Shown piece after piece: positions 17,592 to 27,669 of a stretch of DNA of 64,000 bases. The DNA is from Schlegelella_A sp965246805 (lineage in GTDB: Bacteria; Pseudomonadota; Gammaproteobacteria; Burkholderiales; Burkholderiaceae_C). Under the pieces are notes generated by a model. The model made no database searches, was not told the DNA's origin, and worked only from the letters and a program-made list of their open reading frames with translations. Made by a program: the position numbers and the translations under genes. The stretch is from positions 372,001 through 436,000 of the forward strand of contig CBDFFO010000003.1 in NCBI GenBank assembly GCA_965246805.1. The letters are read 5' to 3'. The stretch's first letter is position 1, and every line of letters begins with the position of its first letter.

Positions 17592-17908
17592 GTGCCAAGA
17601 GCATCGATCAGCCCCCTCTGAAGAACTCGCCAGACTTCGCGAGGCCGTCACGCCGCCCGGTGGCATCTTTACTTCAATCCGGCCAAGTCGTTGTCGGCCA
17701 TGGACTTATCAGCGCCAAGTCGCGATGACGAAATGCTTTTGGCAACTTTACCGACACAACCGGGCAACTTTACTTCGTTTGACATCCGCCACAGCGCAAC
17801 TTGCGCGTCCGTCAGACTCATGCTGGAATAATGTCGTGAACCATAAGGGCAACGAGGATGCGTAGCCATCCTACGTGAGCCCGACGCTGCCACGAAAGGA
17901 AGGCCAAC
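17592..17908. repeat. Intergenic stretch with GGCAWCTTTAC repeats
   Basis: No gene is supported here. GGCATCTTTAC occurs at 17662-17672 and GGCAACTTTAC at 17741-17751 and 17763-17773. Multiple short direct repeats like these are seen at the ends of IS21-family elements, so this may be an IS end. The last bases carry GAAAGGAAGG (17894-17903), the ribosome site of the next gene. Confidence 0.35.
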
Positions 17909-18706
17909 ATGCCGCTCAGCGCCGAAGAAAGACAGCGCGTCAAGGAGCAAGCGAACAAGACCGCTCTCCTGGACAACAACGCTGCGGCTGCACTCACCGT
18001 AGCGGCCGGGGTGGTAGCCTTTGTTTCACCTCCGCATGGCATTGCGCTCGGCATCGGATCCGGGCTGTTCTGGTTGTGCGCGAATTATCGCCAAGCGATT
18101 GCCAACGATCCTCCCCGCGACGATTTCGGTGACGTGTGGATCAGCAGTGCCGCCTTGAACGAGGAAGCGCTTCCGGGCGACGAGGAGCGGGAACGGGCGA
18201 TCTACCAATTTGACGCGCAGTTGCTGATCGTCTGCGACGGGTCGTATGCGCTCTTGCGGTCCCTGGAACGTTTTGATGGCGCGACCGCGGCGGCAGATAC
18301 GGAGGCCGCCGCTGCGCAGCTCGACGCCGTGAAGCAGAACGCACTCGCGGTTGCCGACCGTCAAGAAGCGCTCGTCTCGCTCGCGGCCGACGTCAATCAG
18401 GCCTGGGTCTCTTTACGCGAAGAACACGGATTGGTCTGGAGTAGCGCAACGCTTGATGTCATCCAGCAGTTCTACCGGGACACCGTAGGTGATCTGCCGC
18501 CACCGAGTGCGGCTCTGCAGACACTCGCGGCGAGCATCGAAGGCGGCGCACAGGATCTTCTCGAACCTTTCGACACCGGCTTGTCACACCCGATCCTTGA
18601 TGCGACGGAAATTCCACCCGAGCCGGCCGACCTCATCGCTCAAGACTTCATCGACGGGTTAAACGAGTTCTCTTCGACGTTACGCAAGCTTGTCGTTGAC
18701 GTCTAA
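17909..18706 (+). CDS. Unknown protein with one hydrophobic hairpin region
   Basis: A 265-residue protein that I do not recognise. A hydrophobic stretch at about residues 25-57 (AALTVAAGVVAFVSPPHGIA onward) could form a membrane hairpin. The rest is acidic, helical and Ala/Leu-rich. The ribosome site GAAAGGAAGG sits 5 bp before the ATG, so translation looks real. It is the only plus-strand gene in the IS-bracketed segment and faces the giant-gene cluster tail to tail. Confidence 0.7.
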   Translation: MPLSAEERQRVKEQANKTALLDNNAAAALTVAAGVVAFVSPPHGIALGIGSGLFWLCANYRQAIANDPPRDDFGDVWISSAALNEEALPGDEERERAIYQFDAQLLIVCDGSYALLRSLERFDGATAAADTEAAAAQLDAVKQNALAVADRQEALVSLAADVNQAWVSLREEHGLVWSSATLDVIQQFYRDTVGDLPPPSAALQTLAASIEGGAQDLLEPFDTGLSHPILDATEIPPEPADLIAQDFIDGLNEFSSTLRKLVVDV

Positions 18707-19095
18707 CCGCTCTCGAGTTGTCGCGACTTCTCGCCGAACCGAGAGTTACTGCAAAAAGCAACCCTGCTTTTGTTGCCGGAAGATCGTCTCCACAGGGCAT
18801 GGCGTCGGCACGCGGCGCAGTTCAAGTTGCAGCCGTATCAACTCCACTGCCGCCGCTGCGCTCGAGCGCCATTGGGGCCGAGGCAGGCACAACGCGTGGT
18901 GGGGAGCGAACGTCTTCCCGCCTAAGCCCTACCCGTTTCCGGGCTGGCGCTGACGGACGTGGCGTCAAGCCTCCGCCATTCAAGACGCCGCATTTAGACG
19001 CTCACCACATTTCGACACTCGGTAAGTCCTCGAAGCCACGACGATCGGTTTCAGAAGCGCCGAAGAAAGGGGCTTGCGACCGGTCAGTCGCGTGG
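18707..19095. other. Intergenic, no supported gene
   Basis: This lies between convergent genes. Two plus-strand frames stay open (18690-18953 and 18718-19146) but have no ribosome site or family match. I see no clear terminator. Confidence 0.5.
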
Positions 19096-22000
19096 CTAGG
19101 CCGACGGGAGTTTCACTACGTCGAGGAAAACCGTCCTCTGGCGTAGTTCGGCGGCGAGCAAATCAGTCCCATCTATTTCCACGGCGGGCTCGATGTCCTC
19201 GATCTCGCGAACCACCACACGCAGCAGCCCTTCCCCCGCGGGAATCGCCAGTGGGGGCAGCGGCATGTTGAGCGCTCCCGATACGGACTGACCGGGCAGC
19301 CGGTGCCACACCCCGGCCAAATCCGGAGCAGCGGAAGTGAGGTCGCTGATAAGCATCCCCGGTTGTGCCGTGCACTGTTCGATGACCGCTGTCACAACGT
19401 TTTGCTTGGGTTCTAGCGGCCCTAGCCCTTGCAGGATCATCTGCAACTGGCCGTCGACGCGCTGAACCGACAGTGTCCGGTCGGGCATCAATTGTGCGAA
19501 ATCACAGGTGACTGTGGGCGATAGCTTCAGGTTCAACTCGTCCGGGTCGAGGAGGCTTTCGTTCTGATAGCGCGCGACCACAAGACGGGCAAATGCGCCA
19601 TAGGAGTTGGCGACCGCCCCCGGCAGCTCGATATCGGCGTACCAGCGGTCGTTGCTCCTGTCGAGATGGACCGCGTAGGGAACCGCGCGGACCTTCTGCC
19701 CGGTCTCCACCAACGTGCAGTCGTCCGTGTCAGAGGCCGCGTTGGTGAACATCGTTTCCTGGGCGAGGCCGACGGTCGGATCGGTGGGCCAGATCGGATC
19801 GCGTAACACGCGGGTGACGTGCTCCCCGCCACGTCCACTGTCCCCTGACGTTGCCCCTGCGGGCAGGATGACGGCGGCGAGCCGTTCCTCCTGTCCGGAC
19901 AGATTCCAAGGCCTCGCCAGTTCAACGCGGATTCGTCCACCACGCCGCCGGCGCTGGACGGGCCCAGCAGCCAAATCGGACGGCCCTTCCCAGCGAAACG
20001 ACGGTGATACACCGAGTACGACCGGCGGAACTGGGCGTGCCGAGCTGGGGATTCTGACCTCCGCCAGGGTCGCCTCGGTTCGGAAGTCGCTGTCCGGGCC
20101 GACGTCGAAGAACTCCCGGAAGCGGCTGAGCGCGGTCAGCGTATAGGTGATGCGGCGATGCCTGGTGTCGACGAACTCGTGACGGAGCTCCGGTAGTTTG
20201 TCGCCGTCGCGGCCTACCCTGAGTGAAACGACTTTCTCGGTCACAGGTGTAGAGCTTTCGCTGTCACCGAATTCGTCCCAATGCGCGCTGACGTCGATCT
20301 GGCCTGTGGTCTTGCGATTGACGCCAAGCAGTGGCCTGGCGGGATCGTTCAGAACAGCGAACGTCTCGTCCGTTGCACGATGCGAGTGCAGCGTCGCGGC
20401 AGGAACTGCCAGTGGTTTGCGCACCGCATGGACCAGCCGCACCGCGCGCGGCGGGGTCACCATCGGATGCCGACCTGTCGAGATTAATGATTCTGCCTGG
20501 TCCTGGAGCCAGTCTTGGCCTTCCAACTCGTTGATTCTCTGGGCATCAGCGTACGAGCTGATCTCGAGGTCGGCCTCCTCCCCGGCCTCGAGCCGAAGGA
20601 CGATCACGTTCTTCGGTTTCCCTGGTGTCGCGCTGACCCACTCCATGACCTTCTGGCCTTCCTCGCGGACTTGTAGCCGCAAAAATTTGGGGTGGAAGTC
20701 GGGCCAACGCGGTTCCCAGGCGGTGTTGTCGCTCGCGCCGGGTGCTGGCGAATCAGCACCGGGTCGCACGGCTACCATGACGCCCACCGCCGCCGGATCC
20801 GCAAGCCAGCTGTAGAGCCCATCTTCGGTGGCGACCGGGGGGGCGATCGCGCGCTGCACCCAGCCGAAGGTGACCGCGTCCTCGACCGGGTCACCGTCGG
20901 CGTCCTTGCCATTGAAACGGCCATGCTGCTCAGCGAGCGACATCGATGTTGGCGGCGGCAGCAGGATACGGCTGTCGTTGGCTGGATAGTCAGGATGTTG
21001 GGCGGCGAACTCTTCGACGTCGGGCCCGTCACCGCCAGGAGGGCCCGGATCACTGCGGATGACGAGGCAGTCGATGGTGCCGCCGGTGCCCAGGGCTGCC
21101 GGGTTGGGTCTGGTAACCATAGCCTGCGCGTCGAAGACGAACATTCCCTTGGGCGGGGCAAACTCCGGCGGTGGAATCGGCTCGTGACGCCGATAGAGAA
21201 TCTGACCCGAGGCGCGGTCGTTTCCAGTCACGTCGTCGATGCCGAGCCCGCCCCCGGCCATGTCGGCGACGCGGACCCGCATTTGATAGCCCTTGCCGAA
21301 TACAAGAGCACCGAGCTTGCGCTCGGAAAGCTCGAAGCTCCAGGTGAAGTCGAACGGCAGCGCCAACCGCCGTGCCCCGCCGGGCCGCAAGCCGCGCTGG
21401 TCGAAAATGGGGCGTGGAAGTACCAGGTTCCAGCCCTTCCACCGGGTCACGACTTCGTCGGCGCGCAGAACGTTGTCGACACCCACCACTGCGGCGTTGG
21501 CCTTGACGTGTCCCTCTTCCACCTGCCCTTCGGTTCCGATGAGGATATTGTTGACATGGTAGGTGGCTTTGCGTTCGCACAGCGGAAACCATTCGCCGGT
21601 TTCGCCATCAACGCTTTGTTCGCGCACATCGACTCGATAGCCGAGGATCAGGTCGTCTGCGGTGAGCTCATCCTTGACGCCTCTCAAATTATTCGCAGCC
21701 CGCTCGGTCATCAGATTCCCGCGGCCGTGGCGCAGCAGCGCCAGACCCGCCGAGTGCAACGCCGGCAGCGATACGCCGTGGGGCGACCCCGGGCTTGAAC
21801 CGCCCGATCGGGCGGCATCGCGCAGGCGTGCTACGCCACCATCGACGTCAAACGTGACCATGCTCCACCGGGGTGTCGGGGCGGAGGCCACAGGTGGCTG
21901 GTCGGTGTCGATCAGTTTGGGTTCGACCAATTGGGTGCCCGCCAGATCTAACATGCCGTTGCGCAGATCGCTGCCGTCGGCGGGCGCTGGCAGAAAACGC

Positions 22001-22698
22001 ACAGTGTCGAACTCGAATTTCGTCGCCGGGGTGACCATGTTCCAATTTCCCGGCAGGTTCCCTTCAAGGCTGCACAGCAGGCGCACGAGTTGCGGGCCAC
22101 TGACCGTTGTCCGCGGAATATCACCAACGGCGATGGCGAATTCAAGGATTAGGCCCAGGTGCTTGAGCACGACGGGGTGCTCCCGCAGCAAGGACAGGGT
22201 GCGGTGAAAGTCGGGGTCCTGCCAATCGTCCGTTCCGACGGGGCCGGGCGGGTCGACCGGCTCGCCAGCCCATTCGGGTCGGGCGTACTGCAGGCCGATC
22301 TTTTCCTGGGAATTGACGGACGGATCGGCGAAGGCGCGCGCGGACTCCTTGTAGGCTCCGCGAATGCTGGCGGCTTGCTGCGAGGTGGGCGTGACCCGCG
22401 GGACGTAGGTGCGCTGCTGCCGCGGGTTGACGGTCGTGCCCTTGGGAAAGAATGATTGCCACACGTCGCTCGATGCAGTGGCCACCGGCGTAACGTCGAT
22501 GGTGTCGGGACGAGTGTCGAATTGCACTTTAAAAGTTGTTGCGGGGTTGGAAATGACCGCCGGCCAGTCTTCAAGACCGAAGCTCGAGATCAGCTGCGGC
22601 GAGGTCGTGTCGAGTTTTATGACCACGAGGGCTCGGAGGGTCGCGTGCCCGTCCGCCACCTTGCCGCCGGGAACCGCAATCCAGAGGATCTCGTTCAT
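19096..22698 (-). CDS. Giant unknown protein (1200 aa), partner of the propeller protein
   Basis: A 1200-residue protein with no signal peptide and no obvious membrane segment. It is rich in Pro, Asp and beta-type segments (for example NVIVLRLEAGEEADLEISSY and RPGGARRLALPFDFTWSFEL). I recognise no catalytic domain. The ATG at 22696-22698 overlaps the TGA of the upstream gene (ATGA), with AGGAG 8 nt before it, so the two are translationally coupled and probably made in fixed ratio. The coupling and beta-rich make-up suggest a structural complex with the 1382-residue protein. It is the last gene of the cluster. Confidence 0.85.
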   Translation of the reverse strand: MNEILWIAVPGGKVADGHATLRALVVIKLDTTSPQLISSFGLEDWPAVISNPATTFKVQFDTRPDTIDVTPVATASSDVWQSFFPKGTTVNPRQQRTYVPRVTPTSQQAASIRGAYKESARAFADPSVNSQEKIGLQYARPEWAGEPVDPPGPVGTDDWQDPDFHRTLSLLREHPVVLKHLGLILEFAIAVGDIPRTTVSGPQLVRLLCSLEGNLPGNWNMVTPATKFEFDTVRFLPAPADGSDLRNGMLDLAGTQLVEPKLIDTDQPPVASAPTPRWSMVTFDVDGGVARLRDAARSGGSSPGSPHGVSLPALHSAGLALLRHGRGNLMTERAANNLRGVKDELTADDLILGYRVDVREQSVDGETGEWFPLCERKATYHVNNILIGTEGQVEEGHVKANAAVVGVDNVLRADEVVTRWKGWNLVLPRPIFDQRGLRPGGARRLALPFDFTWSFELSERKLGALVFGKGYQMRVRVADMAGGGLGIDDVTGNDRASGQILYRRHEPIPPPEFAPPKGMFVFDAQAMVTRPNPAALGTGGTIDCLVIRSDPGPPGGDGPDVEEFAAQHPDYPANDSRILLPPPTSMSLAEQHGRFNGKDADGDPVEDAVTFGWVQRAIAPPVATEDGLYSWLADPAAVGVMVAVRPGADSPAPGASDNTAWEPRWPDFHPKFLRLQVREEGQKVMEWVSATPGKPKNVIVLRLEAGEEADLEISSYADAQRINELEGQDWLQDQAESLISTGRHPMVTPPRAVRLVHAVRKPLAVPAATLHSHRATDETFAVLNDPARPLLGVNRKTTGQIDVSAHWDEFGDSESSTPVTEKVVSLRVGRDGDKLPELRHEFVDTRHRRITYTLTALSRFREFFDVGPDSDFRTEATLAEVRIPSSARPVPPVVLGVSPSFRWEGPSDLAAGPVQRRRRGGRIRVELARPWNLSGQEERLAAVILPAGATSGDSGRGGEHVTRVLRDPIWPTDPTVGLAQETMFTNAASDTDDCTLVETGQKVRAVPYAVHLDRSNDRWYADIELPGAVANSYGAFARLVVARYQNESLLDPDELNLKLSPTVTCDFAQLMPDRTLSVQRVDGQLQMILQGLGPLEPKQNVVTAVIEQCTAQPGMLISDLTSAAPDLAGVWHRLPGQSVSGALNMPLPPLAIPAGEGLLRVVVREIEDIEPAVEIDGTDLLAAELRQRTVFLDVVKLPSA

Positions 22699-25600
22699 GC
22701 GAATGCTCCTCGGTAACTGCGCCACGCCTGCAGGGCGGCCTCATCCGGCTTGGGCGGGGCAGCGAACAGCACTGGTCCCGGTGGTGACGGTGGTGACGGC
22801 GGGAGCGGTTCGCTGGTGTTCCCTCCTGCGATCACCCACTCGCCGCTGTCCAGTTCGATTGAATCTGAATACAGGGTGATGTCGATCTCGATGACGACCT
22901 TGGCACGGCCGACGAGGGCGTTGGTGTCGAATTGATAGGCGAGCTCGACCTGAAGCTCAACAGAGATCGCGACAAGCCCGAGCAGTTGGACGCTGCCCCC
23001 AATATGGATGAATCCGGTTAGCGAGACGGTGTGGCCGACCATTGCATACCTGATGCCGCCGAAGGCGTGCACCTCGGCGCTGCCGAGGCCGAAGCCGATG
23101 GCGATCGCGGCGCCAAATTGCAGGGACACTTCCAGCCGTCGCAGGCCCGTGTGGACCAGCTCGAGATCCAAGTAGCCGCCGCCGCCGAACATCAACACCG
23201 TGAGGGTAAAGGGCCGCTCCCTCGACGCAAAGCCCAGTGCCACCGATACCGGCTCCTTCCCGTAGGGCACGGTGAGCGCGGCGCTGAAGGTGAGGTTACT
23301 CATTACGAAGGAGAACGCCTTTACGTCGGGCACCGGGATTGCGTAGCGGGCGACGATATTGGTCGGCGATGGCTTCACCTGCGGGGCCAACTTCCCCAGC
23401 CCCACCTTCTCTTGCAGCGTTTGCAGCAGCGCAAGCTTGCCGACGAATTCCGCGCCTATTCCCTCCAGTTCAAGGGTGGGCGGCTGGCCGGTGCGTTGCC
23501 GGAACTCGACCTTGCCGAAACTGAGTTCGATGATCGTGTTCGAGCCAGGAGGCATCGCCAGCTTGAAGTTCGTGAGGGTGCAGGTGGCTTCATTCAGCGT
23601 GGGGGAACTGACGACGGTGAGGGTGAGTCTGGAGGTTGGCCGCTCGGGATGCTCGGGATCGTTGTCGAACAGAGGTATGAAACCTTTCGCCGACTCCGCG
23701 AGATCGATGTCCTTCCAGGTCATGCGCACCTCTGGCGGCGCCCCCTCTGTCAGGATCGTCACGACCTCCGGCGCTTCCTTGATGTCTTTGATCAGGTCAC
23801 GCAGATCGAAACCGAACAGCGAGGCTCCCTCGGAGAAAAGCTTCATCGGGTCGAGGGACTGTGCCCCAGCCACGTTGACGAGTCCCTTCACTCGCGAGAT
23901 TCCGTCTGCGACGTATTTGGGGGCGGCAAGACCACCCGAGCGATCGGTGTTGGCGGTGAAATCGATGTCGAGCGGCTTGAGGCCCTCGACTCCCGGTGCC
24001 ACCTCTCCGAGGATCCTGAGCGGGATGTCGCTGTCGGCGCCGCTCAAATACGCCTCGTCGAAGTTGATCTGCACACGCGGATCCCTGCCGAGCAGTGTGC
24101 GCATGGTCAGGAGCGCGATCTCGGCTGCCCAGGAACCCGCCTCGCCCGTGCGGCCCAACGACGGTAGGAAGCCGCCGGACTCCCGAGCGTTTCCGACGAT
24201 ATTGAGGCGGTACACCTCCTGCACGTCACCCGGTGCGGCGGCACCGCCGGTGGGCGACAGGTTGATCTGGACACCGGGCAGATCAACGACACCGGCTCGC
24301 ATACGCGTGTAGGAGTCGTGCAGCTTGACCAACACCGTCGGGTCGCTGAGCGAATTAAACCGCTGCCGGACGTCGTCGCTCAGTTCAAGTTCGGCGACAA
24401 AGAGCAGCGGCAAGTCGAAATGAACATCGCGGACGGCTTCTCGGCAGCGTACGGGAAAAGCCACCGTCGCGCCGCCGAACGTGGGGACGAAGAATGTCTC
24501 TATCTGCTCGGTGTCGAAGTGCTCGTTTCGGAGAAGGTCGATGGTCTGCTGTAAGGTCTTCGCCGTTGCGTCGAAAGCAAGCCAGGCTCGGGCGGCCGAG
24601 CTCCGGGTGGGACCCTTCGGGTCGTCCGGGTCCAGCGGTTCGTTGGGGTTGTCGTCCAGGCCTGCGGCGAGGTCTTCAACATGAGGCACTCCCGCGAGCA
24701 ACGCGTCAGGCCCGAAGATGGCGTCGAAGAGTGCGTTCGCCTCGAACCGGATCCGGTCCAGCGAGTCCTGGAGATGGGCGATTTCCGCTGTGGGCCGCGG
24801 CGCGGTCTGCCAGACGGCGTCGTCGAGGTTGGGGAATTCGAGTCTGACCAGCTCGACCTCACTGAACGGGAAGGCGCGCTTGAGCGCCGTGTCGCGGGAA
24901 CCCGCTAGGTCGTCCAGGTTTCGCACCGCTTCGGTGACGAACAGCGTGCGCGTCTTACGCAGGACGGCGACCGGCTCGCTGGCGCTGCGTTGCGTCGTCT
25001 CGACGAACACAGCTCGATGCCCGAGCGGGTAGAGCATCCCTTTGGTCGCCGTCCGCACCCGCTGGTCGCGGCCGCATACCGCGTGATGATCCCACTCCAG
25101 CGTGCGCCATTTTCCAGATGCTGTCAGTGAACCGCCCAGGCTACTGAGCTCGAGCCGGCTGGCATGGGCAGGTGAGCTTTGCCCGGAGATGTTCACTCGG
25201 TTGGCTTTGCTTAAGGGCAAGGGGAATGGATCCGATCGGCCGGCTCGTAAGCCCTTGATCTGTAACCCGCCGTCGCCGGCGGCCGTTCCCAAGCGCGTTC
25301 GCCACAAGCCCGTCGTGCCATCCGAATCCACCGGACGCACTGGATGCCGGGTGATCACCGGCCGCCCGTCCGGGCCTGCCCGCGGCGCGACGATCAGTCC
25401 CCACGGCAGTTCAATGGCCGAACGCTGCTCGTCGGGATCAACGCTCGCTCCGTTGAGGGCGGCGAGCAGACCCGCGCTGGTCAGGTCGATCTCGGCTGGC
25501 GCGGTGAAGGCCACGCGCGTCGAACCCGCGAGCCGCGCCTGACGCACGTTTCCTGACATCGCCGACTCGCCGAGCTTGGACACTTCCTCGGCGATGTGCT

Positions 25601-26843
25601 GTGGCGGGAAAGTGACCACCAGATGGGCGTCGGGACTTTCGGCGACGAGCCGTGGCGCCGGACGGGTGTCCAGCCGGTAGCCGGGAGCGTGCAAGCCCAG
25701 GACGACGTGGTCGGCAGGGCGCGTGACGAGAAACGCCGGCGCCACATCGTCCGTGCTGCCGACGATGGTGTCTTGCGCGGGTTCGGGCAGCAGGGCGCCC
25801 GAGGCGGCCCGCGGACTGGGCAACTGCCAGGACTGGCGCGACCACGCCACCTTGTTCCGGGACCAGACGGTGACGGTGTCGTCGCCAGTCTGGGCGACGA
25901 CATCGATACCGGCAAAGGGGCCCCGGCTGCCGGCTTCGAATCCGCGGACCACCGCCGCGGGATCGGCCACGCACCCATCCCCGACCGGGCCGACGTCGTC
26001 ATATGTGCGAGTCGGAAAGTTCCACGACCAATGGTGCAGCACGCTTTGGGCGTCTCGGAAGAAAATTTCTGCCGAGTCGATGCCCATCGTGACCACCGAC
26101 GGGTCGAAGGCAATGGGTTCCTGACGCGTCGGGTCCGGGCCGAACCAGCGGGTCGGATCGGAGCTTGGGAAAAATCCGAAACCCCAGTGAAGCAGGGTCC
26201 CGTTGGCCTGTCGGCCGTACACATCCTGCCTGATGAAATGGTGTTCATCTTCCGGGGCGATCGCGGCGATGGACACGATGCCGGGTTCCAAGGTTTCGCT
26301 GCGAGGCAGTCGCACCGGTTCTTGCCATTCCTCTCCTATCAGGGCCCGGTGCTCGATCCCGAACGGGTTCGTGTACACGTCGATAAGCCCTGACCCTCGA
26401 CGCACCGCGACCAAATTCGACCCGGTGCTGATGCGATCGACCGTCGTGAGAGACCACGGCTTGTCTTGCGCTGACTCCCAAACGCGAAGCCGACCACCGA
26501 GGTCGCTGGAAAAAACGTAGAGCTTGTCGCCGTCTGCCACTGGGACGGGTTTGGAAGTGATGAACCCGGGCAGCTCTTCGGGACCGACCATGCGACCAAG
26601 CTCGGCGGCCCATCGCCAGTGCAACAGCCGCAGGCCGCCCATTGCGAACACATGGAGGTCCTGAGGTTCTCGCCGGACGGCGACAGGCTCGGAATACAGG
26701 TCGAGGCTGCCGCCCAAGTCGATGGCGTCGTGCGCGCCTTTCTCCAGCCAGGTGTGAACGAGCGTCCCTTCGCGTGATCTGACGAAGATGTCGAGCCGCT
26801 CCGCGTGCAACCAACTGACCCCTGGCTTACCGAATGTCGGCAC
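22695..26843 (-). CDS. Giant protein with N-terminal PLL-like seven-bladed propeller
   Basis: A 1382-residue protein. Residues about 16-330 contain seven repeats of an xxDVFxxxxxGxLxHxW type (near residues 16-32, 63-78, 107-123, 153-167, 203-222, 257-274 and 312-329), the pattern of PLL/fucose-type lectin beta-propellers. The middle is of unknown fold. Residues about 1190-1350 are a Gly- and beta-rich module (VLMFGGGGYLDLELVHTGLR, IRYAMVGHTVSLTGFIHIGG). The C-terminus is Pro-rich. There is no signal peptide, so export would need another route. The start is GTG at 26841-26843 with AGGGGAG upstream. Sugar binding is inferred from the propeller only. Confidence 0.85.
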   Translation of the reverse strand: MPTFGKPGVSWLHAERLDIFVRSREGTLVHTWLEKGAHDAIDLGGSLDLYSEPVAVRREPQDLHVFAMGGLRLLHWRWAAELGRMVGPEELPGFITSKPVPVADGDKLYVFSSDLGGRLRVWESAQDKPWSLTTVDRISTGSNLVAVRRGSGLIDVYTNPFGIEHRALIGEEWQEPVRLPRSETLEPGIVSIAAIAPEDEHHFIRQDVYGRQANGTLLHWGFGFFPSSDPTRWFGPDPTRQEPIAFDPSVVTMGIDSAEIFFRDAQSVLHHWSWNFPTRTYDDVGPVGDGCVADPAAVVRGFEAGSRGPFAGIDVVAQTGDDTVTVWSRNKVAWSRQSWQLPSPRAASGALLPEPAQDTIVGSTDDVAPAFLVTRPADHVVLGLHAPGYRLDTRPAPRLVAESPDAHLVVTFPPQHIAEEVSKLGESAMSGNVRQARLAGSTRVAFTAPAEIDLTSAGLLAALNGASVDPDEQRSAIELPWGLIVAPRAGPDGRPVITRHPVRPVDSDGTTGLWRTRLGTAAGDGGLQIKGLRAGRSDPFPLPLSKANRVNISGQSSPAHASRLELSSLGGSLTASGKWRTLEWDHHAVCGRDQRVRTATKGMLYPLGHRAVFVETTQRSASEPVAVLRKTRTLFVTEAVRNLDDLAGSRDTALKRAFPFSEVELVRLEFPNLDDAVWQTAPRPTAEIAHLQDSLDRIRFEANALFDAIFGPDALLAGVPHVEDLAAGLDDNPNEPLDPDDPKGPTRSSAARAWLAFDATAKTLQQTIDLLRNEHFDTEQIETFFVPTFGGATVAFPVRCREAVRDVHFDLPLLFVAELELSDDVRQRFNSLSDPTVLVKLHDSYTRMRAGVVDLPGVQINLSPTGGAAAPGDVQEVYRLNIVGNARESGGFLPSLGRTGEAGSWAAEIALLTMRTLLGRDPRVQINFDEAYLSGADSDIPLRILGEVAPGVEGLKPLDIDFTANTDRSGGLAAPKYVADGISRVKGLVNVAGAQSLDPMKLFSEGASLFGFDLRDLIKDIKEAPEVVTILTEGAPPEVRMTWKDIDLAESAKGFIPLFDNDPEHPERPTSRLTLTVVSSPTLNEATCTLTNFKLAMPPGSNTIIELSFGKVEFRQRTGQPPTLELEGIGAEFVGKLALLQTLQEKVGLGKLAPQVKPSPTNIVARYAIPVPDVKAFSFVMSNLTFSAALTVPYGKEPVSVALGFASRERPFTLTVLMFGGGGYLDLELVHTGLRRLEVSLQFGAAIAIGFGLGSAEVHAFGGIRYAMVGHTVSLTGFIHIGGSVQLLGLVAISVELQVELAYQFDTNALVGRAKVVIEIDITLYSDSIELDSGEWVIAGGNTSEPLPPSPPSPPGPVLFAAPPKPDEAALQAWRSYRGAFA

Positions 26844-27018
26844 GACTTATCTCCCCTGAGGATCGCCCGGCCTCGAGCAATAGAACCAGCCGGAGGTGCC
26901 AGCAGCTGTCGCGACCGGGCGAGGTGGGCCTGACAGATGCGTTGGCGTCGACCACACCGTGGCCCTGCCTAGTTGCCGAAGCGATGGGACCCATCCTCGA
27001 GCCTTCTCAGCCTGTGGC

Positions 27019-27444
27019 TCAGTTGAAGCCGGTGACGCTGACCTCGCCGGTTTCGCGGTCTACCGAGGCCCAGAAGCCGTGATCTGAGCCCGTAGCGACG
27101 CCCACGGAAAAGATCCAGTTCTTCGCAGGATCGTCACCGTTCTCATTCGACTCGCCGACCGGCAACAACTCAAAGCTGCCCTCGTCGACCAGCTTCCTCA
27201 TCTTCCGGTCGAGCTCCTTCCCAGACAACGGATGCCCCTCCGACTCAGCCATCTCCTTCACGATCACCCGCGGAGCCTCACCGTTCTCCTGGTGGATCAC
27301 TGCCGGAATCGCTAGCTTGAACGCTTTCTCATAGTCGATGGACCTCTTGCCATACTTCGCGACATGAGCCTCCGGCAGACCGACAGGAGTCTTGTTTCTC
27401 GGATGCGCCTCGAGGCCGTCGTCGTCCGGCTTTTTGATGTTCAT
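27019..27444 (-). CDS. Small unknown protein of the giant-gene cluster
   Basis: A 141-residue charged cytoplasmic protein with no recognised family. Its middle is predicted helical (HPLSGKELDRKMRKLVDEGS), and the C-terminus has a strand-turn-strand run (GFWASVDRETGEVSVTGFN). A strong ribosome site (GGGAGGGAGG) precedes the ATG. It lies 175 bp upstream of the 1382-residue gene and 225 bp downstream of the amine oxidase, in the same direction. Confidence 0.7.
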   Translation of the reverse strand: MNIKKPDDDGLEAHPRNKTPVGLPEAHVAKYGKRSIDYEKAFKLAIPAVIHQENGEAPRVIVKEMAESEGHPLSGKELDRKMRKLVDEGSFELLPVGESNENGDDPAKNWIFSVGVATGSDHGFWASVDRETGEVSVTGFN

Positions 27445-27669
27445 GAACCTCCCTCCCGCATGAGCCGAGGTGGCCGCGACCCGACTCCGCTCAGTCAGCT
27501 ATCCCGTTTCACCGCCGCCGTTCAAGTACTCGCCCACCCTCGAGGCGTTCGTCGATGATGACGTTGCCCAAGGTCAGCGATCTTGACCATTGATGACGGC
27601 CCTGATGCCAACTTGAGTGACACGGCGTTGGCGCTGCTGCTCTTCATACTTGGGTGCCCCGCTGTGTGC

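Noticed and set aside
18690..19146. Two plus-strand open frames between the 265-residue gene and the 1200-residue giant
   Set aside because: There is no ribosome site or family match, and the longer one overlaps the giant gene antisense.
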